The position numbers and the translations under genes are program-made. The notes below the pieces were generated by a model. That model worked only from the letters and a program-made list of their open reading frames with translations. It searched no databases and was not told where the DNA came from. Shown one piece after another: positions 7,971 to 16,098 of a DNA stretch of 30,044 nucleotides. The first letter of the stretch is position 1; each line of letters starts with the position of its first letter. The DNA comes from DRWZ01 sp964601505 (GTDB taxonomy: Bacteria > Calescibacteriota > Calescibacteriia > Calescibacteriales > Calescibacteriaceae): NCBI GenBank assembly GCA_964601505.1, contig CAZRNR010000022.1:1-30044 (forward strand), given 5' to 3'.

Positions 7971-8936
7971 TTGGGGTCATCAGGTCAGAGAGGAGAAATA
8001 AAGATATTTTCAGGTACAGCAAATTACGCCCTTGCGGAAAAGATTTCAAAATACATAGAGATTCCTTTAGGTAAATCTGAGATAAAGAGATTTTCAGATG
8101 GAGAGATATGGATTGAAGTAAAGGAGAATGTGAGAGGTGCCGAAGTTTTTGTTATTCAGCCGACATGTCCTCCAGCAAATGATAACCTGATGGAACTTCT
8201 GATAATGATAGACGCATTAAAAAGAGCATCAGCGGAAGAGATAACTGCTGTGATACCATATTATGGTTATGCGAGGCAAGATAGGAAAGTAGAACCTCGG
8301 ACACCAATAAGCGCAAAGCTTGTTGCAAATCTTCTTCAAGTTGCCGGTGTTGATAGAGTTCTTACTGTTGATCTACATGCAGGTCAAATTCAAGGTTTTT
8401 TTGATGTCCCTGTTGATAATCTTTACGCAATGCCGATACACATAGATTACATAAGGGAAAGGTGGGGTGAGGGTGATAGCGTAGTTATAGTCTCTCCCGA
8501 CACAGGAGGAGCAGCAAGAGCGAGAGGCTACGCAAAGAGGCTTTCATGTGGATTTGCCATAATAGATAAAAGAAGACCAGTACCAAATGAATCCGAAGTT
8601 GTTTTTGTGGTTGGAGATGTCAAAGGAAAATATGCCATAATAGTAGATGATATAATAGACACAGGTGGGACAATCATAAAATCTGCTCAGGCACTCATTG
8701 AAAATGGAGCCAGGGGTGTATCTGCAGTATGCACTCATCCGGTTTTATCAAAAGAAGCTCCAGAAAAAATATCTAAATCTTGTCTTGATGAAGTTGTTGT
8801 CACAGATACAATACCAATTGATGGGAAAGATAAAAGATCCGGAGATAAGATTAAAACTGTCTCTATTGCACCACTTTTAGGAGAAGCAATACTCAGAATA
8901 TATCAAGGCAGAAGTATATCTGAACTTTTCATCTGA
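7971..8936 (+). CDS. prs: ribose-phosphate pyrophosphokinase
   Basis: Makes PRPP from ribose 5-phosphate and ATP for nucleotide, histidine and tryptophan synthesis. At 321 residues from the TTG at 7971 it is slightly longer than usual. Key segments are the N-terminal IKIFSGTAN, the flexible-loop region PYYGYARQDRK, DLHAGQIQGFF and the PRPP-binding loop VDDIIDTGGTI (from about residue 225). The start is uncertain. The frame has no ATG or GTG near the expected N-terminus. TTG at 7971 is 10 bases after the tRNA and has no usable ribosome binding site. A good site, AGAGAGGAG at 7987-7995, lies inside that frame, and the only codons at sensible spacing are ATA. Either TTG or a rare ATA start is used. 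The 3' end overlaps the convergent ABC gene by 34 bases. Confidence 0.95.
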   Translation: MGSSGQRGEIKIFSGTANYALAEKISKYIEIPLGKSEIKRFSDGEIWIEVKENVRGAEVFVIQPTCPPANDNLMELLIMIDALKRASAEEITAVIPYYGYARQDRKVEPRTPISAKLVANLLQVAGVDRVLTVDLHAGQIQGFFDVPVDNLYAMPIHIDYIRERWGEGDSVVIVSPDTGGAARARGYAKRLSCGFAIIDKRRPVPNESEVVFVVGDVKGKYAIIVDDIIDTGGTIIKSAQALIENGARGVSAVCTHPVLSKEAPEKISKSCLDEVVVTDTIPIDGKDKRSGDKIKTVSIAPLLGEAILRIYQGRSISELFI

Positions 8937-9874
8937 TCTTGAGGTTGTTCAAGGATTTTGTTCAATCTCCAAAGACAAGCAAAACCTCTTTGAATCACAA
9001 CAAAAAGATAACCTATAGCCATCGCTGGCCAAATAAGTATCAATTGATAAGCTATAAAACCCGCTAAATCACCTTTAGTTATTAAACCCATATCAAGAAA
9101 ATAAGAACCGGCAACTATAACAACAACTAAAGATAAAAGCGAGAAAAAAACAATAAATGCCTCAAATATCCCTCTTTTACTAGAAAGCAATAAGTTTGCT
9201 TTACTATAGCTTCCAGAAATTTCAGAAAATCTCTTATCAACATCGCTTTCAATATTGTAATTTTTTATAACCTTTATCTTTGAGAAAATCTCATGAGAAA
9301 AGTTCGTTATTTCAGATATTCTTTCCTGAACAATTTCCGAAAGATAAAAAATTTTTTTCTCATAGAGTATGACCAAAATCGGAATAAGAAAAAGTGGGAC
9401 AAACGATATAACAGCAAGCATCGGAGAAATCAAAATTTCAAGGATCACCGAGAAAACAAAAATAGGAGTGATATGAGAGATAATCATTCCACCAAAACCA
9501 AGCATCATCCTCACTCCCTCAACATCGTTTATTATCTGCGATGATATCTTTCCTGTGCCTTGTTCATCAAAGAATTCAGTCCTTGTAATAAGAAGCTTTT
9601 CAAAAATTTTTTCTCTAATATCTTTCTCTATAAACCTTCCAGCTAGAACTATGATATTTCTTCCAAAGTAAAGAAGAACACTTCTTGCAATTCCAAGCGC
9701 AGCTATGAGTAATCCGTAGTATATTACATTCTCATACATATCCTCAAGAGCATCTATGGCAAACTTTACGACCATAGGTATAAAGGATGAGAGTAAAGCA
9801 GAAAGTATAGTAAAAAAGAATCCTTTCAAATATTCTCTTTTATATTTTTTCAAAAATGTGAGAAGGAGATTCAT
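8903..9874 (-). CDS. ABC exporter membrane domain without ATPase domain
   Basis: The 323 residues match the membrane half of MsbA/LmrA-type ABC exporters. Six hydrophobic segments are visible: near residues 15-40, 52-72, 125-145, 150-170, 235-265 and 270-290. The coupling-helix region EFFDEQGTGKISSQIINDVEGV and the loop near LLLSSKRGIFEA are also present. Normally such a chain continues after WRLNKILEQP into an ATPase domain with Walker A, signature and Walker B motifs. Here it stops about 20 residues later, within the 3' end of convergent prs, and no ATPase domain follows in any frame. Either the gene was truncated by a rearrangement that brought prs next to it, or it works with an ATPase encoded elsewhere. 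No Shine-Dalgarno is seen. It diverges from fusA. Confidence 0.8.
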   Translation of the reverse strand: MNLLLTFLKKYKREYLKGFFFTILSALLSSFIPMVVKFAIDALEDMYENVIYYGLLIAALGIARSVLLYFGRNIIVLAGRFIEKDIREKIFEKLLITRTEFFDEQGTGKISSQIINDVEGVRMMLGFGGMIISHITPIFVFSVILEILISPMLAVISFVPLFLIPILVILYEKKIFYLSEIVQERISEITNFSHEIFSKIKVIKNYNIESDVDKRFSEISGSYSKANLLLSSKRGIFEAFIVFFSLLSLVVVIVAGSYFLDMGLITKGDLAGFIAYQLILIWPAMAIGYLFVVIQRGFACLWRLNKILEQPQDQMKSSDILLP

Positions 9875-9966
9875 ACCAAACCCAAAATTTTCTGAAATTT
9901 CTTTTTCCTTTGTTTGTATTTACTACTATACAAGTATTTGTTTTTTTAATATGAAAATTTACTGCT

Positions 9967-12078
9967 ATGGTAAAAGAAGAAAAAGTTCCATTAGAAAGAG
10001 TCAGAAACATAGGATTTGTTGCCCACATAGATGCCGGTAAAACTACAACTACAGAAAGATTTCTCTTTTATACGGGAACAACTTACAAGATAGGAGATGT
10101 TGATGAAGGGAATACCGTTACCGACTGGATGCCACAGGAAAAAGAGAGAGGGATAACTATAACTTCTGCTGCTGTCACATCTTACTGGAAGGGATATAAA
10201 ATAAATGTTATAGATACTCCAGGACACGTTGATTTTACTGTTGAGGTTGAGAGATCATTAAGGGTTCTTGATGGATGCATCATAATTTTTGATGCAGTGA
10301 ATGGAGTTGAACCACAATCCGAAACCGTCTGGAGACAAGCGAACAAATATTCTGTTCCGAGAATCTGCTATGTGAATAAAATGGATAGAATTGGTGCAGA
10401 CTTTTTTGCGACACTTGAGGACATAAGGAAAAAATTAGATATAACGCCCATACCTCTTCAGATACCTAACGGTACGGAAGAAAATTTCAAAGGTCCAATA
10501 GACCTTATTAGCATGAAAGCAATTTACTTTTCAGAACAAGATCAAGGTAGAACATACACTTACGAAGAAATACCCGATGAGCTCAAGGAAACAGCCACTA
10601 CATGGAGAGAAAAGATGTTTGAGACAATTGCTGAACTTGATGATACTTTTATGGAAAAATATATTCAGGACTCAAATCAGATAACAGAGGATGATATTCA
10701 TCAAGCACTAAGGAGGATCACAATCTCTTTCAAAGGCGTTCCTGTTTTTTGTGGATCCTCGCTAAAGAACAAAGGGGTTCAACCCATGATAGATGGGATA
10801 GTCAGATACCTACCCAGCCCACTTGATAGACCAAAAGTTATAGGTAAAGAACCAGAAAGTGGGCAAGAAATAGAAGTTCTACCAGATCCAGAAGGACCTC
10901 TTGTAGGAATTGTCTTCAAAATAATGAATGATCCGTATGCCGGTCAGATATCTTATGTTAGAATATACTCAGGAAAAATTGTTCCTGGAATGAATGTCTA
11001 CAATCCACGATTGAGGAAAACAGAAAGGGTTGGAAGAGTTATGAGAATGTTCGCTAACAGAAGAGATGACATATCTGAAGTATCTGCTGGAGACGTTATA
11101 GGAATTACAGGACCTCGCGAGTCAATAACAGGAGATACGCTTTGCCTAAAAGAAAAACCAATATTGCTAGAAGGTATAGATATTCCCGAACCTGTCATAT
11201 ACTCATCAATTGAACCTCTTACAAAACAAGATCAGGAAAAAATGTCAATATCTTTACACAAACTTGAGATAGAGGATCCATCATTTAAAGTCAAATATAA
11301 TAATGAGACTCAGGAAACAATAATATGGGGAATGGGAGAACTCCACCTTGAAATAATTCAGGATAGGCTTCTTAGAGAATATGGAGTCAAAACAAAGATG
11401 GGCAAACCTCAAGTTGCATACAAAGAAACAATCTTATCATCTTCCGAGGCAGAAGGGAAATATATAAGACAATCTGGAGGGAGAGGTCAGTATGGGCATG
11501 TTGTAATAAGAGTTGAGCCACTTGAGAGAGGTAAGGGATTTGAGTTTATCAATCAGATAAAAGGAGGTATAATACCAGCTGAATTTATTCCATCGGTAGA
11601 AAAAGGAGTAAGAGATGCAATGGAAGAGGGAGTTCTTGCCGGATATCCAATAGTTGATATAAGAGTTACACTTTTTGATGGTTCTTTCCACGAAGTTGAT
11701 TCTTCAGATATAGCATTCCGAATAGCATCAGCTATGGCACTGAAAGATGCGGTAAAGAGAGCAAACCTCGTCTTACTTGAACCGATAATGAGAGTTCAGG
11801 TATTCGCTCCAGAAGAGTTCCTTGGAACAGTTATTGGAGATCTTAATTCAAGAAGGGCTAAAATATTGGACATAGCAATAAAAGGGAGCTTTAGAGCAAT
11901 AGAAGCATATGTTCCTCTTTCTGAAATGTTTGGATACGCAACATCCTTAAGATCACTTACTCAAGGTAGAGGTTATTACGTCATGGAATTCCACTCGTAT
12001 GAGATTGTTCCACAGAATATAATGAATCAGATAGTTGAACAGAGAAAATATGCAAAACAACAGGAGGTAAATAAATAG
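9967..12078 (+). CDS. fusA: translation elongation factor G
   Basis: EF-G is the GTPase that drives ribosomal translocation and, with RRF, ribosome recycling. The 703-residue length is standard. GTPase motifs are AHIDAGKT (residues 19-26), RGITI (G2), DTPGH (from Asp83), NKMD (from Asn137) and GSSLKNKG (G5-like). Domains II-V follow, with the domain IV segment RQSGGRGQYGHVVI and the C-terminal domain. It is a canonical bacterial EF-G. It has no clear Shine-Dalgarno; TAATAT lies 14 bases before the ATG. It begins a six-gene translation unit. The usual upstream neighbours rpsL and rpsG and the usual downstream neighbour tuf are absent; rpsJ starts 32 bases after the stop. Confidence 0.98.
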   Translation: MVKEEKVPLERVRNIGFVAHIDAGKTTTTERFLFYTGTTYKIGDVDEGNTVTDWMPQEKERGITITSAAVTSYWKGYKINVIDTPGHVDFTVEVERSLRVLDGCIIIFDAVNGVEPQSETVWRQANKYSVPRICYVNKMDRIGADFFATLEDIRKKLDITPIPLQIPNGTEENFKGPIDLISMKAIYFSEQDQGRTYTYEEIPDELKETATTWREKMFETIAELDDTFMEKYIQDSNQITEDDIHQALRRITISFKGVPVFCGSSLKNKGVQPMIDGIVRYLPSPLDRPKVIGKEPESGQEIEVLPDPEGPLVGIVFKIMNDPYAGQISYVRIYSGKIVPGMNVYNPRLRKTERVGRVMRMFANRRDDISEVSAGDVIGITGPRESITGDTLCLKEKPILLEGIDIPEPVIYSSIEPLTKQDQEKMSISLHKLEIEDPSFKVKYNNETQETIIWGMGELHLEIIQDRLLREYGVKTKMGKPQVAYKETILSSSEAEGKYIRQSGGRGQYGHVVIRVEPLERGKGFEFINQIKGGIIPAEFIPSVEKGVRDAMEEGVLAGYPIVDIRVTLFDGSFHEVDSSDIAFRIASAMALKDAVKRANLVLLEPIMRVQVFAPEEFLGTVIGDLNSRRAKILDIAIKGSFRAIEAYVPLSEMFGYATSLRSLTQGRGYYVMEFHSYEIVPQNIMNQIVEQRKYAKQQEVNK

Positions 12079-12110
12079 GAGGAATTTTATATAAATAATG
12101 GAGGGGAAAT

Positions 12111-12425
12111 ATGCTTAACCTTACAAAGATAATAATAAAATTGAAGTCTTATGATCATCGGTTACTTGATTCCACACTGAAGGATATAATAGGTGCAGCC
12201 CAAAGAACAAACGCAAAAATCAGAGGTCCCATACCACTGCCAGTTAGAATAAGAAGATGGACTGTTTTAAGGTCTCCACATACAGATAAAAAATCTATGG
12301 AATCTTTTGAACTGCGCGAGCATAAAAGACTTGTTTATATACTAGACCCTCAACCGGCAACAATTGAGGAGCTAAGAAAAATTGATGTTCCATATGGAAT
12401 ACACATTGAGATGAAGATGGAATAA
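12111..12425 (+). CDS. rpsJ: 30S ribosomal protein S10
   Basis: The 104-residue product is the standard S10 size. Recognisable segments are KIIIKLKSYDHRLLDST, the extended loop GPIPLPVRIRRWTVLRSPH that reaches into the 30S head, and the C-terminal DVPYGIHIEMK. S10 also serves in transcription antitermination with NusB, by family knowledge. The ATG is supported by GGAGGGG at 12100-12106. A six-codon frame, MEGKYA, starting at 12098 overlaps this site and is probably incidental. It follows fusA directly, with no tuf between. Confidence 0.98.
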   Translation: MLNLTKIIIKLKSYDHRLLDSTLKDIIGAAQRTNAKIRGPIPLPVRIRRWTVLRSPHTDKKSMESFELREHKRLVYILDPQPATIEELRKIDVPYGIHIEMKME

Positions 12426-12442
12426 AAAAGGAGGCATACAAC

Positions 12443-13069
12443 ATGGTATCTGGTCTCGTTCTAAACAAGGTGGGTATGACACAAGTGTTTGATCAAAAAG
12501 GACATCCCGTTCCAGTAACTGTGCTAAAGCTTTCCGGAGGTATTGTTGTAGGAATAAGAACACTAAACAATCAGAAAAAAAGGGCAATAATAGCATTTGG
12601 AGAATGCAAGCTTAAAAATATAAACAAACCAATTCAGGGCATACTTAAGAAAGCTGGAATACAAGATAAAGGTTTCAAGATTCTAAAGGAATTTGATATA
12701 CTTTCTGATGACATCAAAGTTGGTCAGAAGATAGGAGTTGATATCTTCAAAGAAGGTGAAATAATTGATGTTACTGGAAAGAGCAAAGGAAGGGGGTTTC
12801 AAGGGGTTGTAAAAAGATGGGGAGCAAAGGGAGGTCCAGCATCACATGGTTCTATGGCACATAGACGCCCTGGAGCAATTGGTCAGAGAACAGATCCTGG
12901 GAGGGTTTGGAAGGGATTGAAAATGCCCGGACACATGGGAATGAGAACTGTGACAGTAAAAAATCTAAAAGTTGTCCTAGTAGATAAAGAGAGAGAGTTA
13001 ATTGCTGTTAAAGGTTCTGTTCCATCTTGGATATCTGCACCAATTATTGTCAAGAAAACCGGGAGGTAA
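12443..13069 (+). CDS. rplC: 50S ribosomal protein L3
   Basis: The 208-residue product is the early-assembly protein L3, whose loop approaches the peptidyl-transferase centre. Visible hallmarks are LNKVGMTQVFD near the N-terminus, VTGKSKGRGFQGVVKRW (about residues 108-125) and RPGAIGQRTDPGRVWKGLKMPGHMG. In the last segment GHMG replaces the more usual GRMG. AGGAGG at 12429-12434, 8 bases before the ATG, supports the start. The stop TAA overlaps a possible ATG of rplD (TAATG), and the rplD ribosome binding site lies inside the last codons. Confidence 0.98.
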   Translation: MVSGLVLNKVGMTQVFDQKGHPVPVTVLKLSGGIVVGIRTLNNQKKRAIIAFGECKLKNINKPIQGILKKAGIQDKGFKILKEFDILSDDIKVGQKIGVDIFKEGEIIDVTGKSKGRGFQGVVKRWGAKGGPASHGSMAHRRPGAIGQRTDPGRVWKGLKMPGHMGMRTVTVKNLKVVLVDKERELIAVKGSVPSWISAPIIVKKTGR

Positions 13070-13074
13070 TGTGT

Positions 13075-13755
13075 ATGAGTGAATCATCAAATACTGAAAC
13101 TGGAAAGATAAAATTAGATGTCATAAATACTGATGGAGAAAAAGTAGAGGAATTGGTTATTGATGATATTTTCTCATCACCGAGTCCAGCGACACTTTGG
13201 TATTATGTGAAGTGGTATCTAAGTTCGCAGAGATCTGGAACAGCGAGTACAAAGACCATTTCAGAGGTAAGAGGAGGAGGAAGAAAACCTTGGCAACAGA
13301 AGCATACAGGAAGAGCAAGGCAAGGTTCAATAAGAAATCCTCATTGGGTTGGGGGAGCCGTTGCACACGGTCCGCACCCACGAGATTTCTCATATAAAAT
13401 GAACAAAAAAGAGAAGATAGAAGCTCTAAGAACCGCTCTTTCACTCAAACACCAGGAAGGAAAACTTAAAATAATATCTTCCATAGATTTTGATGAACCT
13501 AAAACAAAAAAAGCCCTTGAAACAATAAGAAAAATAGACGCATATCCCCTTGTGCTTGTGACAAATAAATCTAACAAAAAAGTTTATCTCTCGTTCAGAA
13601 ACATACCTCTTACAAGAGTTATACCAACCGATGAAGTAAATGCATACGAGATCTCCAAATACGAATACTCCGTCTTTGAGAAAGAAGCCTTTATGAAGAT
13701 TTTTGAGAGAATTAAGAACCTAAAGGAGGGTCAGAAAGAAAATGAGAAACATTGA
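13075..13755 (+). CDS. rplD: 50S ribosomal protein L4
   Basis: The product is L4, about 226 residues with this start. The conserved internal loop that lines the exit tunnel reads TISEVRGGGRKPWQQKHTGRARQGS, followed by PHWVGGAVAHGPHPRDFSYKMNKK. Both are typical. The frame stays open upstream into rplC, but GGGAGG at 13061-13066 lies 8 bases before the ATG at 13075, which is the best start. The ATG at 13069 is too close to it. In E. coli L4 autoregulates the S10 operon; I see no matching leader structure here. The 3' end overlaps rplW by 14 bases. Confidence 0.97.
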   Translation: MSESSNTETGKIKLDVINTDGEKVEELVIDDIFSSPSPATLWYYVKWYLSSQRSGTASTKTISEVRGGGRKPWQQKHTGRARQGSIRNPHWVGGAVAHGPHPRDFSYKMNKKEKIEALRTALSLKHQEGKLKIISSIDFDEPKTKKALETIRKIDAYPLVLVTNKSNKKVYLSFRNIPLTRVIPTDEVNAYEISKYEYSVFEKEAFMKIFERIKNLKEGQKENEKH

Positions 13756-14050
13756 AATAATTCCTCTACTTTCTGAAAAATCCCAGAAGGAAAGAGAGAG
13801 AGGAAAATATACTTTTCTCTGTCCCATTTCCACAACAAAAAGCGAATTGAAAGAGTTTGTTGAGAGAATGTTCAATGTGAGAGTTGAGAAAATAAATACA
13901 ATGATATATAGAGGGAAAATAAAGAGGAGAGGATTATTTATAGGTAAAAGACCGAATCGCAAAAAAGCTATAGTTTCTCTAAAAAAGGGATATTCAATAG
14001 ACCTTGTAAAGATAACGCAAAAGCTTTCAGAAACGATGGCTAAAAAATAA
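13742..14050 (+). CDS. rplW: 50S ribosomal protein L23
   Basis: The 102-residue product is L23, which sits at the tunnel exit and docks trigger factor and SRP. The N-terminal IIPLLSEKSQ is the family's start signature, although the next residues are unusually charged (KERERGKYTF). The basic loop KIKRRGLFIGKRPNRKKAIV and the C-terminal LKKGYSIDL are also typical. AGGAGG at 13724-13729 lies 12 bases upstream, inside rplD. The genes overlap by 14 bases, which suggests coupled translation. Confidence 0.96.
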   Translation: MRNIEIIPLLSEKSQKERERGKYTFLCPISTTKSELKEFVERMFNVRVEKINTMIYRGKIKRRGLFIGKRPNRKKAIVSLKKGYSIDLVKITQKLSETMAKK

Positions 14051-14082
14051 ACAAAGAAAAAAGAAAAATGGAGGAATAAACT

Positions 14083-14949
14083 ATGGGCATAATAAAAGAA
14101 AAACCAGTAACTCCCGGAAGGAGACACATGACAAAATATGATTTTTCTGAGATAACAAAAGATGAACCGGAAAAATCTTTACTTGCAAAATGGAAACAGA
14201 AGGCAGGAAGAAATAATTTAGGTAGGATAACAGTAAGACACAGAGGTGGCGGGCACAAGAAAAGATACCGAATAATAGATTTTAAGAGGGATAAGTTTGA
14301 TATTATTGGTAAAGTCGCCTCAATAGAATACGACCCTTGCAGAACATCCCGAATATCTCTGATAGAGTATGAAGATGGGGAGAAAAGATACATAATCTGG
14401 CCTAAGGGTCTTAAGGTTGGAGACAAAGTCTTATCTTCTAGAAATAAAATAGAACCAAACATAGGATGGGCTATGCCTCTGAAATACATTCCAGATGGTA
14501 CGCTAATTCATAACATAGAGTTGGTGCCAGGTCAAGGTGGAGAATTATGCAGGTCTGCCGGATCATACGCACAACTTCTGGCAAAAATAGGAAAGTTCGC
14601 ACTAATAAGACTTCCATCAAAGGAAGAGAGATTGGTTCATCAAGATTGCCTCGCCACAGTAGGACAAGTCGGACTTGAAGAGCACGAGCTTGTATCCATT
14701 GGGAAGGCTGGAAGAACAAGATGGCTCGGAAGAAGGCCACATGTCAGAGGAGTTGCCATGAATCCCGTTGATCACCCACACGGTGGAGGTGAAGGAAGAT
14801 CTCCACAAGGAAACCCACACCCAGTCTCCCCAACCGGAGTAAAAGCCAAAGGATACAAAACAAGAAGAGGAAAAAAACCTTCTGATAAATTCATAATAAA
14901 GAGTAGAAAAGGGAAAATACTCAGAAGAATAGAGATAGAGAAACTATGA
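14083..14949 (+). CDS. rplB: 50S ribosomal protein L2
   Basis: L2 is needed for subunit joining and peptidyl transfer. At 288 residues it is about 12 longer than usual. Hallmarks are GRNNLGRITVRHRGGGHKKRYR near residue 50 and the C-terminal block VAMNPVDHPHGGGEGRSP, which contains the essential histidine (VDHPHGG). GGAGG at 14070-14074, 8 bases before the ATG, supports the start. In nearly all bacteria rplB is followed by rpsS, rplV, rpsC, rplP and so on. Here the operon ends: 100 bases of non-coding DNA follow, then a convergent gene. Confidence 0.98.
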   Translation: MGIIKEKPVTPGRRHMTKYDFSEITKDEPEKSLLAKWKQKAGRNNLGRITVRHRGGGHKKRYRIIDFKRDKFDIIGKVASIEYDPCRTSRISLIEYEDGEKRYIIWPKGLKVGDKVLSSRNKIEPNIGWAMPLKYIPDGTLIHNIELVPGQGGELCRSAGSYAQLLAKIGKFALIRLPSKEERLVHQDCLATVGQVGLEEHELVSIGKAGRTRWLGRRPHVRGVAMNPVDHPHGGGEGRSPQGNPHPVSPTGVKAKGYKTRRGKKPSDKFIIKSRKGKILRRIEIEKL

Positions 14950-15049
14950 ATCTAATATAAAAGACTATATAACTCCTCTTAGGAAAGCATCAATCCCTAT
15001 GTATGCTAACTTTTAAGTAATTTCTAATCTCTGACTTTGCTAATCTGAA

Positions 15050-16045
15050 TTATGGGGCTAACTTTTTCCTCTTTACCCAGTCAGGTATAATCTTTATTTC
15101 AGCTCTTTCAATTCCAAGAGCATACGCAGGAACATTTTTACTCATAGAAGATCCAGCTCCAATATAGCTATATTCCCCAAGCTCAATCGGAGCTATAAGC
15201 ATTGTTCCTGAACCGACAAAGGAGTTATTTCCTATTACAGTTTTGTTCTTGTTCTTGCCATCAAAATTGCATGTAACTGTTCCCGCACCTATATTGACAT
15301 TACTACCTATTATAGCATCTCCCACATAAGAAAAATGCTGAACTTTTGTATTTTCACCAATCTGAGAATTCTTAATCTCAGCAAAGTTTCCTATCCTTGC
15401 ACCTTTTTTAATAAAAACATTAGGTCTCATTCTTGAAAAAGGTCCAATTCTTACATCTGGTTCAACTTTAGCTCCCTCAATATAGCAGTATGGCAGAATC
15501 TCAACCCCAGAACCTATATCGCAATTCAAAATTGTGTTTCCTTGAAATATCTTGACATTACTTGCTATCCTTGAAGATAAAATAAAAGTATAGGGATATA
15601 ACTCTGTTCCATCACCTATGAATGAATCTAATGATATGAAAGTATCATCAGGAGAGTAAAGAAAAGCATGTTCCGAAACCTCCCTGTTCTTGATTTTCTG
15701 CAATATTCTTAGAGCTTTTGAAAAATCAAATCCATCTTTTATTCTGAAAACGGAATCGAGAGAGAAAACTTTCGTAGCGCTATTGGAAATATCAGATGTT
15801 ATTAGTAGAGCACCGCCAAAATCTAAACAGACCTCAGAAGAAGATAGAAGAGTTTCTGAGACCTTATCAATTAAAACTGGATCGGGAGGAACAAAAGAAT
15901 CTCTATAGACAACAAAGAAAATTTCATCAAGTTTCTTACCAGTTCTTTCTTCAATTTTTTCGGCTGTTATACTTGCTATTTGGGAAAGTTCCAGACCTAT
16001 AATATTTGGGACATTCTTACCTTCTGGTTTTACAATTAACCTCAT
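15050..16045 (-). CDS. GlmU-like left-handed beta-helix acetyltransferase with reduced N-terminal domain
   Basis: The C-terminal 200 residues match the acetyltransferase half of GlmU, which converts glucosamine-1-phosphate to N-acetylglucosamine-1-phosphate for peptidoglycan and LPS. They include GPFSRMRPN, IGNFAEIKN, VQHFSYVGD with the catalytic-type His237, VNIGAGTVTCNFDG and hexapeptide repeats through to ALGIERAE. The helical linker FDFSKALRILQK also has a GlmU counterpart. The N-terminal pyrophosphorylase domain of about 230 residues is replaced by about 115 diverged residues, and the uridylyltransferase motif (LAAGxGTRM) is absent. It is probably an acetyltransferase acting with a separate uridylyltransferase, or on another sugar. 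No Shine-Dalgarno is seen; TAAAAT lies 8 bases before the ATG. It lies downstream of pgsA with a 53-base gap. Confidence 0.8.
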   Translation of the reverse strand: MRLIVKPEGKNVPNIIGLELSQIASITAEKIEERTGKKLDEIFFVVYRDSFVPPDPVLIDKVSETLLSSSEVCLDFGGALLITSDISNSATKVFSLDSVFRIKDGFDFSKALRILQKIKNREVSEHAFLYSPDDTFISLDSFIGDGTELYPYTFILSSRIASNVKIFQGNTILNCDIGSGVEILPYCYIEGAKVEPDVRIGPFSRMRPNVFIKKGARIGNFAEIKNSQIGENTKVQHFSYVGDAIIGSNVNIGAGTVTCNFDGKNKNKTVIGNNSFVGSGTMLIAPIELGEYSYIGAGSSMSKNVPAYALGIERAEIKIIPDWVKRKKLAP

Positions 16046-16053
16046 AAGGTTAT

Positions 16054-16059
16054 ATTTTA
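16054..16059 (-). promoter_or_regulatory. candidate -10 for the GlmU-like gene
   Basis: TAAAAT on the minus strand ends 8 bases before the ATG at 16045, inside the 53-base pgsA-acetyltransferase gap. With no Shine-Dalgarno, this spacing fits transcription starting at the start codon. The crotonase gene has a similar element at the same distance. Confidence 0.35.
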
Positions 16060-16098
16060 CAACAGATCAGAAATAATTTTTCAAATCTCACAATTAAC

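Noticed and set aside
9901..9966. Promoter for the fusA unit in the gap to the ABC gene
   Set aside because: TAATAT and TACTAT are present, but no -35 fits at normal spacing, and AT-rich DNA gives such matches by chance.
12098..12118. Six-codon frame MEGKYA before rpsJ as a leader peptide
   Set aside because: It overlaps the rpsJ ribosome binding site, its own AGGAGG is about 14 bases away, and there is no attenuation structure.
13027..13074. Upstream extension of rplD to 13027
   Set aside because: The extra residues come from the rplC coding region in another frame; the Shine-Dalgarno at 13061-13066 fits the ATG at 13075.
13720..14127. Long minus-strand open frames opposite rplW/rplB (for example 13720-14127 and 14040-14489)
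   Set aside because: They lie wholly opposite well-supported ribosomal protein genes and look like antisense shadows, rich in Phe, Leu and Ser.
14950..15049. Possible terminator after rplB (TCCTcttAGGA)
   Set aside because: A four-pair stem without a following T-run is not convincing.
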